Below, one piece after another: positions 20,243 through 28,573 of a stretch of DNA of 64,000 bases. Both the position numbers and the translations under genes were made by a program. The DNA comes from Hyphomicrobium sp. (GTDB lineage: Bacteria; Pseudomonadota; Alphaproteobacteria; Rhizobiales; Hyphomicrobiaceae), in assembly GCF_009026145.1 (NCBI RefSeq), contig NZ_WBUE01000013.1, positions 37,686 through 101,685 on the forward strand, given 5' to 3'. The first letter of the stretch is position 1. The number at the start of each line of letters is the position of its first letter. The notes beneath the pieces are model-generated. The model was given only the letters and a program-made list of their open reading frames with translations, ran no database searches and was not told where the DNA came from.

Positions 20243-21736
20243 ATGCAGGACACGGCTACGGCCAGCAAAGCTAGGAACCTGATCGAGGGCGCTACCGGCC
20301 CCTGGGAGGTCATCGTCGGCCTCGAGGTGCACGCGCAGGTCGCTTCCGCCTCCAAGCTGTTTTCGGGCGCCTCTACCGAGTTCGGCGCCGAGCCCAACAG
20401 CCACGTGTCGCTGGTCGATGCGGCGATGCCGGGCATGCTGCCGGTGATCAACGCCGAGTGCATCGCGCAGGCGGTGCGCACCGGGCTCGGGCTCAGCGCC
20501 AAGATCAACTTGAAGAGCGTCTTCGACCGCAAGAACTACTTCTACCCCGATCTGCCGCAGGGCTATCAGATCAGCCAGTACAAGCAGCCGATCGTCGGCG
20601 AGGGCGAGGTCGAGATCGACGTCGACGGCGAGACGCTCAAAGTCGGCATCGAGCGTTTGCACCTGGAGCAGGACGCCGGCAAGTCGATCCACGACCAGCA
20701 CCCGGACTATTCCTACGTCGACCTCAACCGCTCCGGCGTCGCCCTGATGGAGATCGTGTCGCGGCCCGACATGCGCTCCTCCAAACAGGCGCAGGCGTAC
20801 GTGTCGAAGCTGCGCACCATCCTGCGCTACCTCGGCACCTCGGACGCCGACATGGAGAAGGGTAACCTGCGGGCCGACGTCAACGTCTCGGTCCGGAAGC
20901 CCGGCGCCAAGCTCGGCACGCGCTGCGAGATCAAGAACGTCAACTCTATCCGCTTCATCGGCCAGGCCATCGAGACCGAGGCGCGCCGCCAGATCGACAT
21001 TCTCGAAGCGGGCGGTGCCATCGACCAGGAAACGCGGCTGTTCGACCCGGGCAAGGGCGAGACGCGCTCCATGCGGAGTAAGGAGGAGGCGCACGACTAT
21101 CGCTACTTCCCCGACCCCGACCTGCTGCCGCTCGAGCTGACGATGGAATACGTCGGCGAGCTGGAGAAGAACCTGCCCGAGCTGCCCGACGCCAAGAAGC
21201 GGCGCTTCATAAAGGACTACGAAATCACGGACTACAACGCTGGCGTTCTAGTTTCGGACAAGGCGCTCGCTGAATACTTCGAGGCTGCTTGCCAGGAAGC
21301 AGAGAAACAGAACACGGATGCCGCCGATATCATTGCGAACTGGGTTATCAATGAGGTGCTCGGCCGCCTTAACAAGGACGGGTCGTCCATCGAAAAGTCG
21401 CCGGTCTCGCCTGCTCAACTTGGGTCAATTGTTGCTTTGATCGGAAGGGGTACCATCTCGGGCAAGATCGCCAAGGATCTGTTCGAGATCGTGTGGTCGG
21501 AGGGCGGTGACCCGGCCGAGATCGTCGAAAAGCGCGGGATGAAGCAGGTGACCGACACCGCCGCCATCGAGAAGGCGGTCGACGAGATCATCGCCGCCAA
21601 CCCCGACAAGGTGGAGCAGGTGAAGGCTAAGCCGACCATGCTCGGCTGGTTCGTCGGTCAGGTGATGAAGGCCTCGGGGGGCAAGGCCAACCCGCAGGCG
21701 GTCAACGAGATCCTCAAAGCGAAGCTCGGCATCTAG
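20243..21736 (+). CDS. gatB: Asp-tRNA(Asn)/Glu-tRNA(Gln) amidotransferase subunit B
   Basis: GatB phosphorylates the misacylated tRNA end and amidates it with ammonia from GatA. The 497-residue protein has '[20 protein letters not shown]' at the N-terminus, '[19 protein letters not shown]', '[17 protein letters not shown]' and '[18 protein letters not shown]', and the C-terminal YqeY-like helical domain with '[20 protein letters not shown]'. All are family hallmarks. It lies 2.1 kb after gatA, separated by the transpeptidase and bactofilin genes. Confidence 0.98.
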   Translation: MQDTATASKARNLIEGATGPWEVIVGLEVHAQVASASKLFSGASTEFGAEPNSHVSLVDAAMPGMLPVINAECIAQAVRTGLGLSAKINLKSVFDRKNYFYPDLPQGYQISQYKQPIVGEGEVEIDVDGETLKVGIERLHLEQDAGKSIHDQHPDYSYVDLNRSGVALMEIVSRPDMRSSKQAQAYVSKLRTILRYLGTSDADMEKGNLRADVNVSVRKPGAKLGTRCEIKNVNSIRFIGQAIETEARRQIDILEAGGAIDQETRLFDPGKGETRSMRSKEEAHDYRYFPDPDLLPLELTMEYVGELEKNLPELPDAKKRRFIKDYEITDYNAGVLVSDKALAEYFEAACQEAEKQNTDAADIIANWVINEVLGRLNKDGSSIEKSPVSPAQLGSIVALIGRGTISGKIAKDLFEIVWSEGGDPAEIVEKRGMKQVTDTAAIEKAVDEIIAANPDKVEQVKAKPTMLGWFVGQVMKASGGKANPQAVNEILKAKLGI

Positions 21737-21738
21737 TG

Positions 21739-22830
21739 ATGGCGGCCCGCACAGCGCTGACGGCGATTCGTGCGGTGGCACTCGCCGTCGTGCTTCTCAA
21801 CCTTGTTGGCGCAGCACGCGCAGAGCCGCCGGCGCTCACCAAAGAGCAGGCGGAAGCGCAGGCGGCGTATGACAAGGCGCTCGCCGACTTCAAGGCGATC
21901 CTCGCTCAGCGGCGGGCGCAGATCGACGCCAAGAAGAAGCTGCCGAACCTGCCGGGGCAGGCCGTCTACCTCGCCCGCATCAAGGTGATCTCAACCTACA
22001 AGGACCTCACCGACGCGCTGCCGGAGCGCATCGGCCGGCCCAACAAGTTCGGCGTTCCCCCGGCCTACTTCGACGCCGACATCGAGCCGCTGATCGAGGA
22101 GTACGCGGCACTGTTCAAGATCATGCAGGCGCCGCCCGCCAACGCGCAGGTCTCGCAGACGCCGTTCGAGGACGTCGCCCGCCTCGGCACGGCGATCGCG
22201 CGCGCCAAAGGCCTCGATGCCAAGACGGCGGAGGTGGCGGGCCGCATCAGTCTTGGCATCTTCTTCGCCGAGACCAACGGCAACCAGAACATCGGCAATG
22301 CCCGCTCCAACACCTACAAGGGCAGCCTGCAGACGGGCACCTCGGAGGATCGCAGCGGACGCAGGAAGTGGGCGGCGATCAAGCCGAAGGTCGCGGCGCT
22401 CGATCCCGAGCTGGCCGCCCGCGACGACAAGGAGGAAGCGCGCGTCGGCAAAGGCGACCAGCGCTACAATCACTGGACGGCGGTGCGCAACGGCCTGATG
22501 AACGCCCACGCCGACCTCTTCGCGCAGCTGCCCGAGATCATGCAGATGCTGCCCAACGAGATCGACCAGATGAAGGTGTTCCAGCTCATCCAGCTCATCC
22601 CGGGGCCGACGCGGGAAGCGCTCAGGTCCGGCAACTTCGAGGCCTATCGCATCACGAGCCCGAAGATCATGGGCTATCTGCGCAACAACTCGATCTTCAC
22701 CTTCGGCAAGGTGGACCGGGCGAGGAAATCGGCGACCTTCCGCGAGATCCTCGACGCCATGTGGCTGTTCGATTCCAAGTTCGAGAAGGCGCGCGCCAAG
22801 TTCACCGAGATCAAGGCCGCTCAGCGATAG
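21739..22830 (+). CDS. Exported protein of unknown function (363 aa)
   Basis: An ATG at 21739 lies 2 bp after the gatB stop, so it is cotranscribed with gatB. The N-terminus is a signal peptide ('LTAIRAVALAVVLLNLVGAARA'). The mature part is rich in Lys, Ala and Glu, with a helical first half ('KEQAEAQAAYDKALADFKAI') and a region 'LGIFFAETNGNQNIGNARSN' that faintly recalls lysozyme-like active sites ('E..... N..'), though I cannot assign a family. No Cys or lipobox is seen. Function is unknown; the periplasmic location is a fair inference. Confidence 0.75.
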   Translation: MAARTALTAIRAVALAVVLLNLVGAARAEPPALTKEQAEAQAAYDKALADFKAILAQRRAQIDAKKKLPNLPGQAVYLARIKVISTYKDLTDALPERIGRPNKFGVPPAYFDADIEPLIEEYAALFKIMQAPPANAQVSQTPFEDVARLGTAIARAKGLDAKTAEVAGRISLGIFFAETNGNQNIGNARSNTYKGSLQTGTSEDRSGRRKWAAIKPKVAALDPELAARDDKEEARVGKGDQRYNHWTAVRNGLMNAHADLFAQLPEIMQMLPNEIDQMKVFQLIQLIPGPTREALRSGNFEAYRITSPKIMGYLRNNSIFTFGKVDRARKSATFREILDAMWLFDSKFEKARAKFTEIKAAQR

Positions 22831-22876
22831 TAGCGGCAGCAGGTGCCAAGCAGGTCTTGGGCCTAGCGAGTATCGT

Positions 22877-23680
22877 TCAGGCGAAATCCCACGCGCCATA
22901 GCCGACGACGCTGTGCTTGTCGCCGGCAGTGTCGCCCGAATTGCACAAGGCGATCCGCTGGATCGCCAGGCCGCGCCGGCCGGCTTCGATCAAGGCGCCA
23001 CGGATACCAAGATGCCCGCAGGCATCGGCTGGCCCGATGGCACGCTCGTCAAAGTCCTCGATCGCCTCGGCTGTGCGCCTATCACGGTGGCGGGCTGCCT
23101 CGTAGTCCTCGTAGTGCGAGAGGTCGGAGCTTACGACCAGCAGCGTCTTGTCGTTCCAAACCTCGGCGATCGCTGCGGCAACGGCACGGGCGGACGTCAA
23201 ACCGAAGAGCAAGGGAACGATCGGCACCGTGCCGAAGATCGCCTGCAGAAACGGCAGTTCAACCTCGATCGCGTGGTCCTGCTCGTGCGCGGCGTCATTG
23301 ATCACGACGCGGGCTTCGCTGACCAGCGCCTGCACGGCGTCGACGTCGACGGGCAACTCGCCAAGTGGCGTCGCGAAAGAGATGTGCGATGGCGCGGCGA
23401 TCCCGTTGAACGCTACGAAATGCGACGGGCCGACGATCACGCAGCGGTGGAACCGGTTCTTCGCGTTCGGCACACGGGCGAAGGCCCGCGCAGCGACGGA
23501 CCCAGAGTAGACATAGCCTGCGTGTGGGACGATGATAGCCGAGAGGCCGGGCCGTTCGCCGCTCCGCGCGGATGCGAGGAGGCCCGACACTGTGCGGCTC
23601 AGGTTTGCCACCGATCCCGGGTAAAACGATCCGGCAGCAACCGCGACTCGCGAGGCCTGAGCTGTGAGCTTGTGAGGCAT
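22877..23680 (-). CDS. amrB: MEMO1 family protein (AmrB)
   Basis: This 267-residue protein belongs to the Memo family, related to LigB-type extradiol dioxygenases. The motifs 'AAGSFYPGS', 'IIVPHAGYVYSG', 'VIVGPSHF', 'EQDHAIEVELPFLQ' and 'VVSSDLSHYEDY' carry the conserved His and Asp residues of the putative metal site. It is encoded divergently from the radical SAM gene amrS with only 40 bp between the start codons. These two, with AMMECR1 (AmrA), form the AmmeMemoRadiSam set of unknown chemistry. No AMMECR1 domain is seen here, either separately or fused. Confidence 0.92.
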   Translation of the reverse strand: MPHKLTAQASRVAVAAGSFYPGSVANLSRTVSGLLASARSGERPGLSAIIVPHAGYVYSGSVAARAFARVPNAKNRFHRCVIVGPSHFVAFNGIAAPSHISFATPLGELPVDVDAVQALVSEARVVINDAAHEQDHAIEVELPFLQAIFGTVPIVPLLFGLTSARAVAAAIAEVWNDKTLLVVSSDLSHYEDYEAARHRDRRTAEAIEDFDERAIGPADACGHLGIRGALIEAGRRGLAIQRIALCNSGDTAGDKHSVVGYGAWDFA

Positions 23681-23720
23681 GCCGCGGCGCCTCCTTCAGC
23701 GCTGCGCATGTTTGAACACT

Positions 23721-24833
23721 ATGACCGATACCGAGCAATTGAAAGGCGTCGCTGGCCGTTACTGGCACCGTCTCGAGGACGGCCGCATACAGTGCGATGT
23801 CTGCCCACGCTTCTGCAAACTCAACGAGGGCCAGCGCGGTTTGTGCTTCGTGCGCGGCCGGCAAGGCGACCAGATCGTGCTCACTACCTACGGGCGCTCC
23901 TCGGGGTTCTGCGTCGATCCGATTGAGAAAAAGCCGTTAAACCATTTCCTCCCCGGAACGCCCGTACTTTCGTTCGGCACGGCCGGCTGCAACCTCACCT
24001 GCAAGTTCTGCCAGAACTGGGACATGTCGAAGGCCCGTGCGATGGACCGGCTGCAAGACGAGGCCTCACCCGAGGATATCGTGCGCGCCGCGGTTGCCAG
24101 CGGCTCGCGCTCCATCGCTTACACGTACAACGACCCCGTCATCTTCCTCGAATACGCGGTGGATGTCGCCAAGGTGGCTCGCCAGCACGGCATCAAGAAC
24201 GTCGCCGTCACAGCGGGTTATGTCAGCCCGGGGGCACGCGAGGAGCTCTTCAGTTGGATGGACGCGGCCAACGTCGACCTGAAGGCCTTTACGGAGGAGT
24301 TCTATAGGCGGCTTTGCACCGGGCATCTTGGCGCCGTCCTCGAGACGCTCGAGTATCTAAAGCGCGAGACCACCGTTTGGTTTGAGATCACAACCCTCCT
24401 CATACCTGGACACAACGACGGCGCGCAGGAGGTCAGAGAGTTGAGCGAGTGGGTGCTGGCGAAGCTAGGGCCGGACGTGCCGCTACACTTCACCGCCTTC
24501 CACCCAGACTACAAGATGCTCGACGTGCCGCGCACGCCGGCTCGCACACTCATCCGCGCGCGTGACACAGCGCTTAAGGCGGGGCTCCTCTACGTCTACA
24601 CCGGCAACGTGCACGACGAGCGAGGTGGAAGCACCTACTGCCCACGCTGCGGCACGCGCGTAATCGGCCGTGACTGGTACGAAATTACCGCGTGGCGGCT
24701 CACCGCAGACGGCTGCTGCAGCGCGTGCGGCACGCCGATTCCCGGCGTCTTCGAGGCAAGCCCGGGCGACTGGGGCCAGCGGCGCATGCCAATTCAGATT
24801 GGCGATGGGTACGGCGCCGTCGCTGGGCTTTGA
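23721..24833 (+). CDS. amrS: Radical SAM enzyme of the AmmeMemoRadiSam system (AmrS)
   Basis: The start chosen is the ATG at 23721, giving 370 residues. The 4Fe-4S binding motif is C90-x3-C94-x2-C97 in 'GTAGCNLTCKFCQNWD'. An N-terminal Cys-rich segment ('CDVCPRFCKLNEGQRGLC') and a C-terminal zinc-ribbon ('CPRCGTRVIGRDWYEI' with a later 'CSACGTPI') are typical of AmrS. The family resembles pyruvate-formate-lyase activating enzymes, but its substrate is unknown. The gene is divergent from amrB, so both promoters must share the 40-bp gap or lie inside the neighbouring gene. Confidence 0.93.
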   Translation: MTDTEQLKGVAGRYWHRLEDGRIQCDVCPRFCKLNEGQRGLCFVRGRQGDQIVLTTYGRSSGFCVDPIEKKPLNHFLPGTPVLSFGTAGCNLTCKFCQNWDMSKARAMDRLQDEASPEDIVRAAVASGSRSIAYTYNDPVIFLEYAVDVAKVARQHGIKNVAVTAGYVSPGAREELFSWMDAANVDLKAFTEEFYRRLCTGHLGAVLETLEYLKRETTVWFEITTLLIPGHNDGAQEVRELSEWVLAKLGPDVPLHFTAFHPDYKMLDVPRTPARTLIRARDTALKAGLLYVYTGNVHDERGGSTYCPRCGTRVIGRDWYEITAWRLTADGCCSACGTPIPGVFEASPGDWGQRRMPIQIGDGYGAVAGL

Positions 24834-24918
24834 TCCCCTCTCGTGGGCCATTCACCCCACAGGTACGATCGGGTGAGCTCTATTGGCGAGGCAACAGAAG
24901 GGGCATAGGTACCGGCAG

Positions 24919-25530
24919 ATGAACGACGACGCACGCCAATACGCGCCGTCCGCGGCACGCAATCGCGACCCGATCTGGAATGTGCTGGCCCCGCATATGC
25001 CGCCGCGCGGGCTGGTGCTGGAGGTAGCGAGCGGCTCGGGCGAGCACACCCTGCACTTTGCGCGCGCGAGCGGGCCGGAGCTCATCTTCCAGCCGAGCGA
25101 CCCCGATGCTGCGGCGCGCGCCAGCATCGATGCCTGGGCGGCGGCATCGGGGCTGGGCAACATCCGTCCGGCGGTCGTGCTCGACGCCGCCGCCGATGCC
25201 TGGCCCGTCGATCGCGCCGACGTCGTCGTCTGCATCAACATGATCCATATCTCGCCGTGGTCGTCGGCAGTTGGCCTCGTGCGCGGCGCGGCGCGGGTGC
25301 TGCCGGCCGGGGGGCTCCTCTTCCTCTACGGCCCATATCGGCGCTCCGGCGCGCACACGGCGCCGAGCAACGCGGCTTTCGACCTGGATCTGCGCCGGCG
25401 CAACCCCGCGTGGGGCGTGCGCGATCTCGAAACCGTGGCCGATCTCGCTGTCGCGGCCGGCTTTGCTGCGCCGCACATTGCGCCGATGCCGGCCAACAAT
25501 TTCTCTCTCCTCTTCCACCGCCGGCCCTGA
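24919..25530 (+). CDS. DUF938 family SAM-dependent methyltransferase-like protein
   Basis: The start at 24919 gives 203 residues beginning 'MNDDARQYAPSAARNRDPI', the typical DUF938 opening. 'VLEVASGSGEHTLHFA' is the SAM-binding loop, 'FQPSDPDAAARASI' the second acidic strand, and 'CINMIHISPWSS' and 'LLFLYGPYR' are further family motifs. No target is known. It follows amrS by 85 bp on the same strand and may be cotranscribed with it. Confidence 0.88.
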   Translation: MNDDARQYAPSAARNRDPIWNVLAPHMPPRGLVLEVASGSGEHTLHFARASGPELIFQPSDPDAAARASIDAWAAASGLGNIRPAVVLDAAADAWPVDRADVVVCINMIHISPWSSAVGLVRGAARVLPAGGLLFLYGPYRRSGAHTAPSNAAFDLDLRRRNPAWGVRDLETVADLAVAAGFAAPHIAPMPANNFSLLFHRRP

Positions 25531-25642
25531 ACCGTTCCAATCCATCGGCAAACGCGCGTGTGGGGCGCTAGCGATAAGTGCCCCTTTGCCCCTGGCGCGG
25601 CTTGAAGTGTGCGGGCGCATGCTTACGTGAAAGGCGAGAAAG

Positions 25643-25659
25643 CATGCCCTTAGGGCATG
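25643..25659 (+). promoter_or_regulatory. Perfect short hairpin in the SPW gene leader
   Basis: The sequence catgccc-tta-gggcatg is a perfect 7-bp inverted repeat ending 25 nt before the SPW start codon and next to its Shine-Dalgarno sequence (taggagg, 25671-25677). It could be an operator or could affect translation initiation. There is no direct evidence for either. Confidence 0.35.
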
Positions 25660-25684
25660 GCTGTCGACCATAGGAGGTTGGCAC

Positions 25685-26038
25685 ATGAATCGCTTCTCGA
25701 CCTTCTGGCAGGATACGTTGAACCTCGTGCTCGGAGCGGCGCTGCTCGTCTCGCCCTGGGTGCTGGGCTTTGCGTCGGAAACGACGCCGACGTGGAATGC
25801 ATTCATCGTTGGAGCCATCATCGCCGTTCTGGCGCTCGCCGCGCTGTTCGCCTTCCAGGTTTGGGAGGAATGGGTCAGCGGGGCCCTTGGCGCTTGGCTG
25901 ATCATTGCACCCTGGGTGTTGGGTTTTGGCACCCACGCCACGGCCCTCTACACCCACGTGCTGATCGGCATCGCCACGCTCGTCCTGGCGTACTGGTCCA
26001 CCAGCGAGCACGGCCATCATATGGCCGCCGGAGGCTGA
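25685..26038 (+). CDS. SPW repeat membrane protein
   Basis: The 117-residue membrane protein shows the twin SPW motif, 'SPWVLGF' at about residue 23 and 'APWVLGF' at about residue 76, in two repeats of two helices each ('LNLVLGAALLVSPWVLGF', 'AFIVGAIIAVLALAALFAF', 'LGAWLIIAPWVLGF', 'VLIGIATLVLAYW'). The His-rich tail 'EHGHHMAAGG' is unusual and could bind metal. Function of the family is unknown; it is often found beside stress genes. A good Shine-Dalgarno sequence lies upstream. Confidence 0.9.
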   Translation: MNRFSTFWQDTLNLVLGAALLVSPWVLGFASETTPTWNAFIVGAIIAVLALAALFAFQVWEEWVSGALGAWLIIAPWVLGFGTHATALYTHVLIGIATLVLAYWSTSEHGHHMAAGG

Positions 26039-26162
26039 CGACGCAGTCGGGCGGGCGCTCGTTGCCCGCCCGACGTCTTGGTTGGTGATGCGCGGCGCCA
26101 TGGCTGAACGGCCGTGGCGCGCGCGCACTCCGTCGCGCCACTCTTTCGAGGGAGGCGAGGTC

Positions 26163-26411
26163 ATGCGCTTCGAGGAGACCAAGGGCCATTTCGGCTTCCA
26201 CCTCAAGGGCGGTCGGGACGAGCCGCATCCCTGCGATCTGGCGGTACAGTTCTACGTCAGGTCGAGCGCCTTGAGCCGGCAAGCGGATCTCGCCATATCG
26301 CCGGCCCTGTGGAGCGCGGCTGAGATCGACCGCTTTATCGATGAGGCGATCGCCGACCTGCAGGCGGTGCGCATGGATGCCAAGGGCATGCTTGGCGGTG
26401 CGCAGGGCTAG
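26163..26411 (+). CDS. Small hypothetical protein (82 aa)
   Basis: The start chosen is the ATG at 26163, preceded by gaggcgagg. The 82-residue protein begins 'MRFEETKGHFGFHLKGGRDE' and ends with a helical segment 'AAEIDRFIDEAIADLQAVR'. No membrane segment is visible. I know no family name. Its stop overlaps by 4 bp the stop of the convergent SelW-like gene. Confidence 0.65.
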   Translation: MRFEETKGHFGFHLKGGRDEPHPCDLAVQFYVRSSALSRQADLAISPALWSAAEIDRFIDEAIADLQAVRMDAKGMLGGAQG

Positions 26412-26692
26412 CCGCGGTCCACGTGTCCCAAGGAGCGCTGCGGGGCAACACGATCGCGCACCAGCCGCTTGAGCTCCTTGATATCGGGGATGTGGCCCAT
26501 TTCCTTGCGCGACCAGACGAGGTCGCCATCGACGCGAACTTCGAAGACGCCGCCGGTCACATCCGGGGTGAGCATGACGGTGCCGAGCTCCTCGGCGAAG
26601 GTCGTCATCAGCTCCTGCGCCATCCAGCCGGCCCGGAGGCCCCAGCCGCACAGTCTGCAGTAGGTGATCTCGACGGTTGGGCTTCTTGGCAT
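26408..26692 (-). CDS. SelT/SelW/SelH-like (Rdx family) thioredoxin-fold protein
   Basis: The start chosen is the Met at 26692, giving 94 residues, normal for the family; a longer frame from 26728 is also open. The N-terminal redox motif is 'EITYCRLCGWGLRAGWMA' (CxxC, with Cys where eukaryotic relatives carry selenocysteine), followed by 'TPDVTGGVFEVRVDGDLVWSR' split around residues 35-58 and the helix 'IPDIKELKRLVRD'. A role in thiol redox chemistry is inferred from the fold only. Confidence 0.88.
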   Translation of the reverse strand: MPRSPTVEITYCRLCGWGLRAGWMAQELMTTFAEELGTVMLTPDVTGGVFEVRVDGDLVWSRKEMGHIPDIKELKRLVRDRVAPQRSLGHVDRG

Positions 26693-26746
26693 GAATGCTT
26701 TCGCGTGGGCAGGGACGGCTGCGAGCAAGCCCGCTAGCGGTGCTGC

Positions 26747-26884
26747 TTAGGACATGCGGGTCAGCCCAACATAGACCAGCCCGACAGCGGCGCAACACGC
26801 CAGTGCGCAGAGCATGACTTGCGCCGCCCGTTCCGAGGGCCCAGCGACTCGCTTAGACTGACGGGCCCATGGAGCAAGTCTCAT
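26747..26884 (-). CDS. Possible 45-residue membrane peptide
   Basis: A minus-strand frame from an ATG at 26884 encodes a basic N-terminus ('MRLAPWARQSKRVAG') and one hydrophobic helix ('VMLCALACCAAVGLVYVGL'). It lies upstream of the SelW-like gene on the same strand. It is too short for statistical support, and it starts only 33 bp from the opposite-strand small gene at 26917, so the two starts are back to back. Low confidence. Confidence 0.35.
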   Translation of the reverse strand: MRLAPWARQSKRVAGPSERAAQVMLCALACCAAVGLVYVGLTRMS

Positions 26885-26916
26885 CGACTTTCCCGACGCT
26901 TCGCAGGTGGCGCGGG

Positions 26917-27057
26917 ATGAGCGAAAGCGAGCAGGACGCCCTGCTCGAAAAGATCGAGTCGCGGCGGCGCTGGCGCGTCATCAGATCCCGCGCCGTCGTC
27001 GCGCTGCTGTGCCTCGCCGCTGTGGCCATCGGCTCCGCGGTCCTCTTCGCCCATTAG
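26917..27057 (+). CDS. Small single-helix membrane protein (46 aa)
   Basis: From the ATG at 26917 the product is 'MSESEQDALLEKIESRRR' followed by a basic stretch and one membrane helix ('AVVALLCLAAVAIGSAVLFA'). The amphipathic head plus helix is typical of small regulatory membrane proteins. A longer start at 26869 is open but has no better ribosome site. It precedes the NTF2-like gene by 28 bp and may be cotranscribed with it. Confidence 0.55.
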   Translation: MSESEQDALLEKIESRRRWRVIRSRAVVALLCLAAVAIGSAVLFAH

Positions 27058-27085
27058 TTGCCGCCAGCCACGGAGGAAGCCCGGC

Positions 27086-27634
27086 ATGGCCGCCTCGCAC
27101 CCCGATCTCGCCGCCGTATTCGACGCGCATGTCGCCGCCGAGTTCACCACGCGCGACCTTAACGCCACCATGGCGACCATGACCGACGCGCCGCACCTGA
27201 CCCACGTTCCCGTGCTGACCGGTGGGCAGGGGCGCGAGGAGGTGCGCAACTTCTATGGCAACTATTTCATCGGCCACTGGCCGGCCGACCTCACGATCAC
27301 GCCGGTCTCGCGCACCGTGGGCACCGACTGCGTGGTGGACGAGGTTGTGCTTCAATTCACGCACGACATTGAAATGCCGGCGATCCTGCCCGGCGTCGCG
27401 CCGACGGGGCGGCGGGTCGAGGCCGCCTTCTGCGTCCTGGTGGGCTTCAAGGATGGCAAGGTCTCGCACGAACACATCTACTGGGACCAGGCGTCGATCC
27501 TGGTGCAGATCGGCCTGCTCGACCCCGGCTTGCTGCCGGTGACGGGGGCCGAGCAGGCGCGCCGCATCCTGGCGCCCGACAGGGTGCCGGCGAACGGGCT
27601 GATCCGCGCCGCCGAGGCGCGCCGCGGCGCTTGA
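27086..27634 (+). CDS. SnoaL/NTF2-like domain protein
   Basis: The 182-residue protein looks like a cone-shaped alpha+beta NTF2 fold: an N-terminal helix with 'LAAVFDAHVAAEFTTRDLNA', then 'TMTDAPHLTHVPVLTGGQ', 'EVRNFYGNYFIGHWPADL' and strands such as 'RRVEAAFCVLVGFKDGKVSH'. Such proteins include polyketide cyclases, isomerases and stress proteins, so no reaction can be named. The C-terminus is compact, without signal or membrane segment. It is followed by an alpha/beta hydrolase on the same strand. Confidence 0.82.
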   Translation: MAASHPDLAAVFDAHVAAEFTTRDLNATMATMTDAPHLTHVPVLTGGQGREEVRNFYGNYFIGHWPADLTITPVSRTVGTDCVVDEVVLQFTHDIEMPAILPGVAPTGRRVEAAFCVLVGFKDGKVSHEHIYWDQASILVQIGLLDPGLLPVTGAEQARRILAPDRVPANGLIRAAEARRGA

Positions 27635-27731
27635 TGGGCGGCCTTGCTGACCTGGCATGGCGACGGTGCCGCGCGGCGTGAAATTGTAACGGCCCCGTGG
27701 CATGCTGCGCACCTCGTCGAGGAAGCAGCGC

Positions 27732-28499
27732 ATGGCCAATGACGTCGTCCTCATTCACGGCGCCTTCTGCGGCGGCTGGTGCTTCGCCGACCTGATGCCG
27801 ATCTTTGGCACGCGCGGTTGGAGCTGTGAGGCGCCCGACCTGCCGTTCCACGTGCCGGGGCCGACGCGCCCGCCCGACCCGCAGCTCGCGCATCAGAGCA
27901 TTGCCGATTACACGCGCGACATGGCCGCGTTCGTGCGGCGCTACCCGAAGCCGCCGATTATCGTCGGACACTCGATGGGCGCCCTCATCGCCCAGCAGCT
28001 CGCGGCCCAAGGGCTGGCGCGCGCCCTCGTGCTGCTCGCCCCCGGTGCGCCGTGGGGCATTCTGCCGTCGACGCAAGCCGAGATGGCCCTCGCCAAGGGG
28101 CTGATGCAGGCCGCCCCGTTTTGGGACAAGGCGCTCAACCCCTCCTTCGAGGTGGCCAAGGGAGACTCGCTCGCCAGCCTCGCCCCCGAGGCGCAGCGGC
28201 GCGTGTTCGACATGTTCAGCGCCGAATCCGGCCGCGCGCTGTTCGAGCTGTTCTTCTGGATGTTCGATCTCAACCGCACGACGGCCGTCGATGCGGCCAA
28301 GGTCACGTGCCCGGTGCTCGTCGTCTCCGGGTCGGACGACAAAGTGATCTCCCCGGTCACCGGCCGCAAGGTCGCCGGGCTCTATGCGCATGCAACCTTC
28401 GAGGAGGCGGCGGGGCGCGGGCACTTTCTGATCATGGAGGAAGGGGCCGGGCAGTTCGCCGGCCGCTGCGCCGATTGGATGGCGGCGGTCACCAAGTGA
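27732..28499 (+). CDS. Alpha/beta-fold hydrolase
   Basis: The start at 27732 gives 255 residues. The oxyanion motif 'IHGAFCGGWCF' is near the N-terminus, the nucleophile is S81 in 'IIVGHSMGALIAQQLA', the acid is in 'VVSGSDDKVISPVTG' and the catalytic His in 'AAGRGHFLIMEEG'. All three triad positions are present, so it should be active, with esterase, lipase or related activity. It follows the NTF2-like gene by about 100 bp. Substrate is unknown. Confidence 0.88.
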   Translation: MANDVVLIHGAFCGGWCFADLMPIFGTRGWSCEAPDLPFHVPGPTRPPDPQLAHQSIADYTRDMAAFVRRYPKPPIIVGHSMGALIAQQLAAQGLARALVLLAPGAPWGILPSTQAEMALAKGLMQAAPFWDKALNPSFEVAKGDSLASLAPEAQRRVFDMFSAESGRALFELFFWMFDLNRTTAVDAAKVTCPVLVVSGSDDKVISPVTGRKVAGLYAHATFEEAAGRGHFLIMEEGAGQFAGRCADWMAAVTK

Positions 28500-28573
28500 T
28501 GCAGGGTCGAGTGACTCTGGCATACCCTTAAAGGCTATGATCGCGTGCGGCGCGAAGGCTGCCGCTCACTGAG

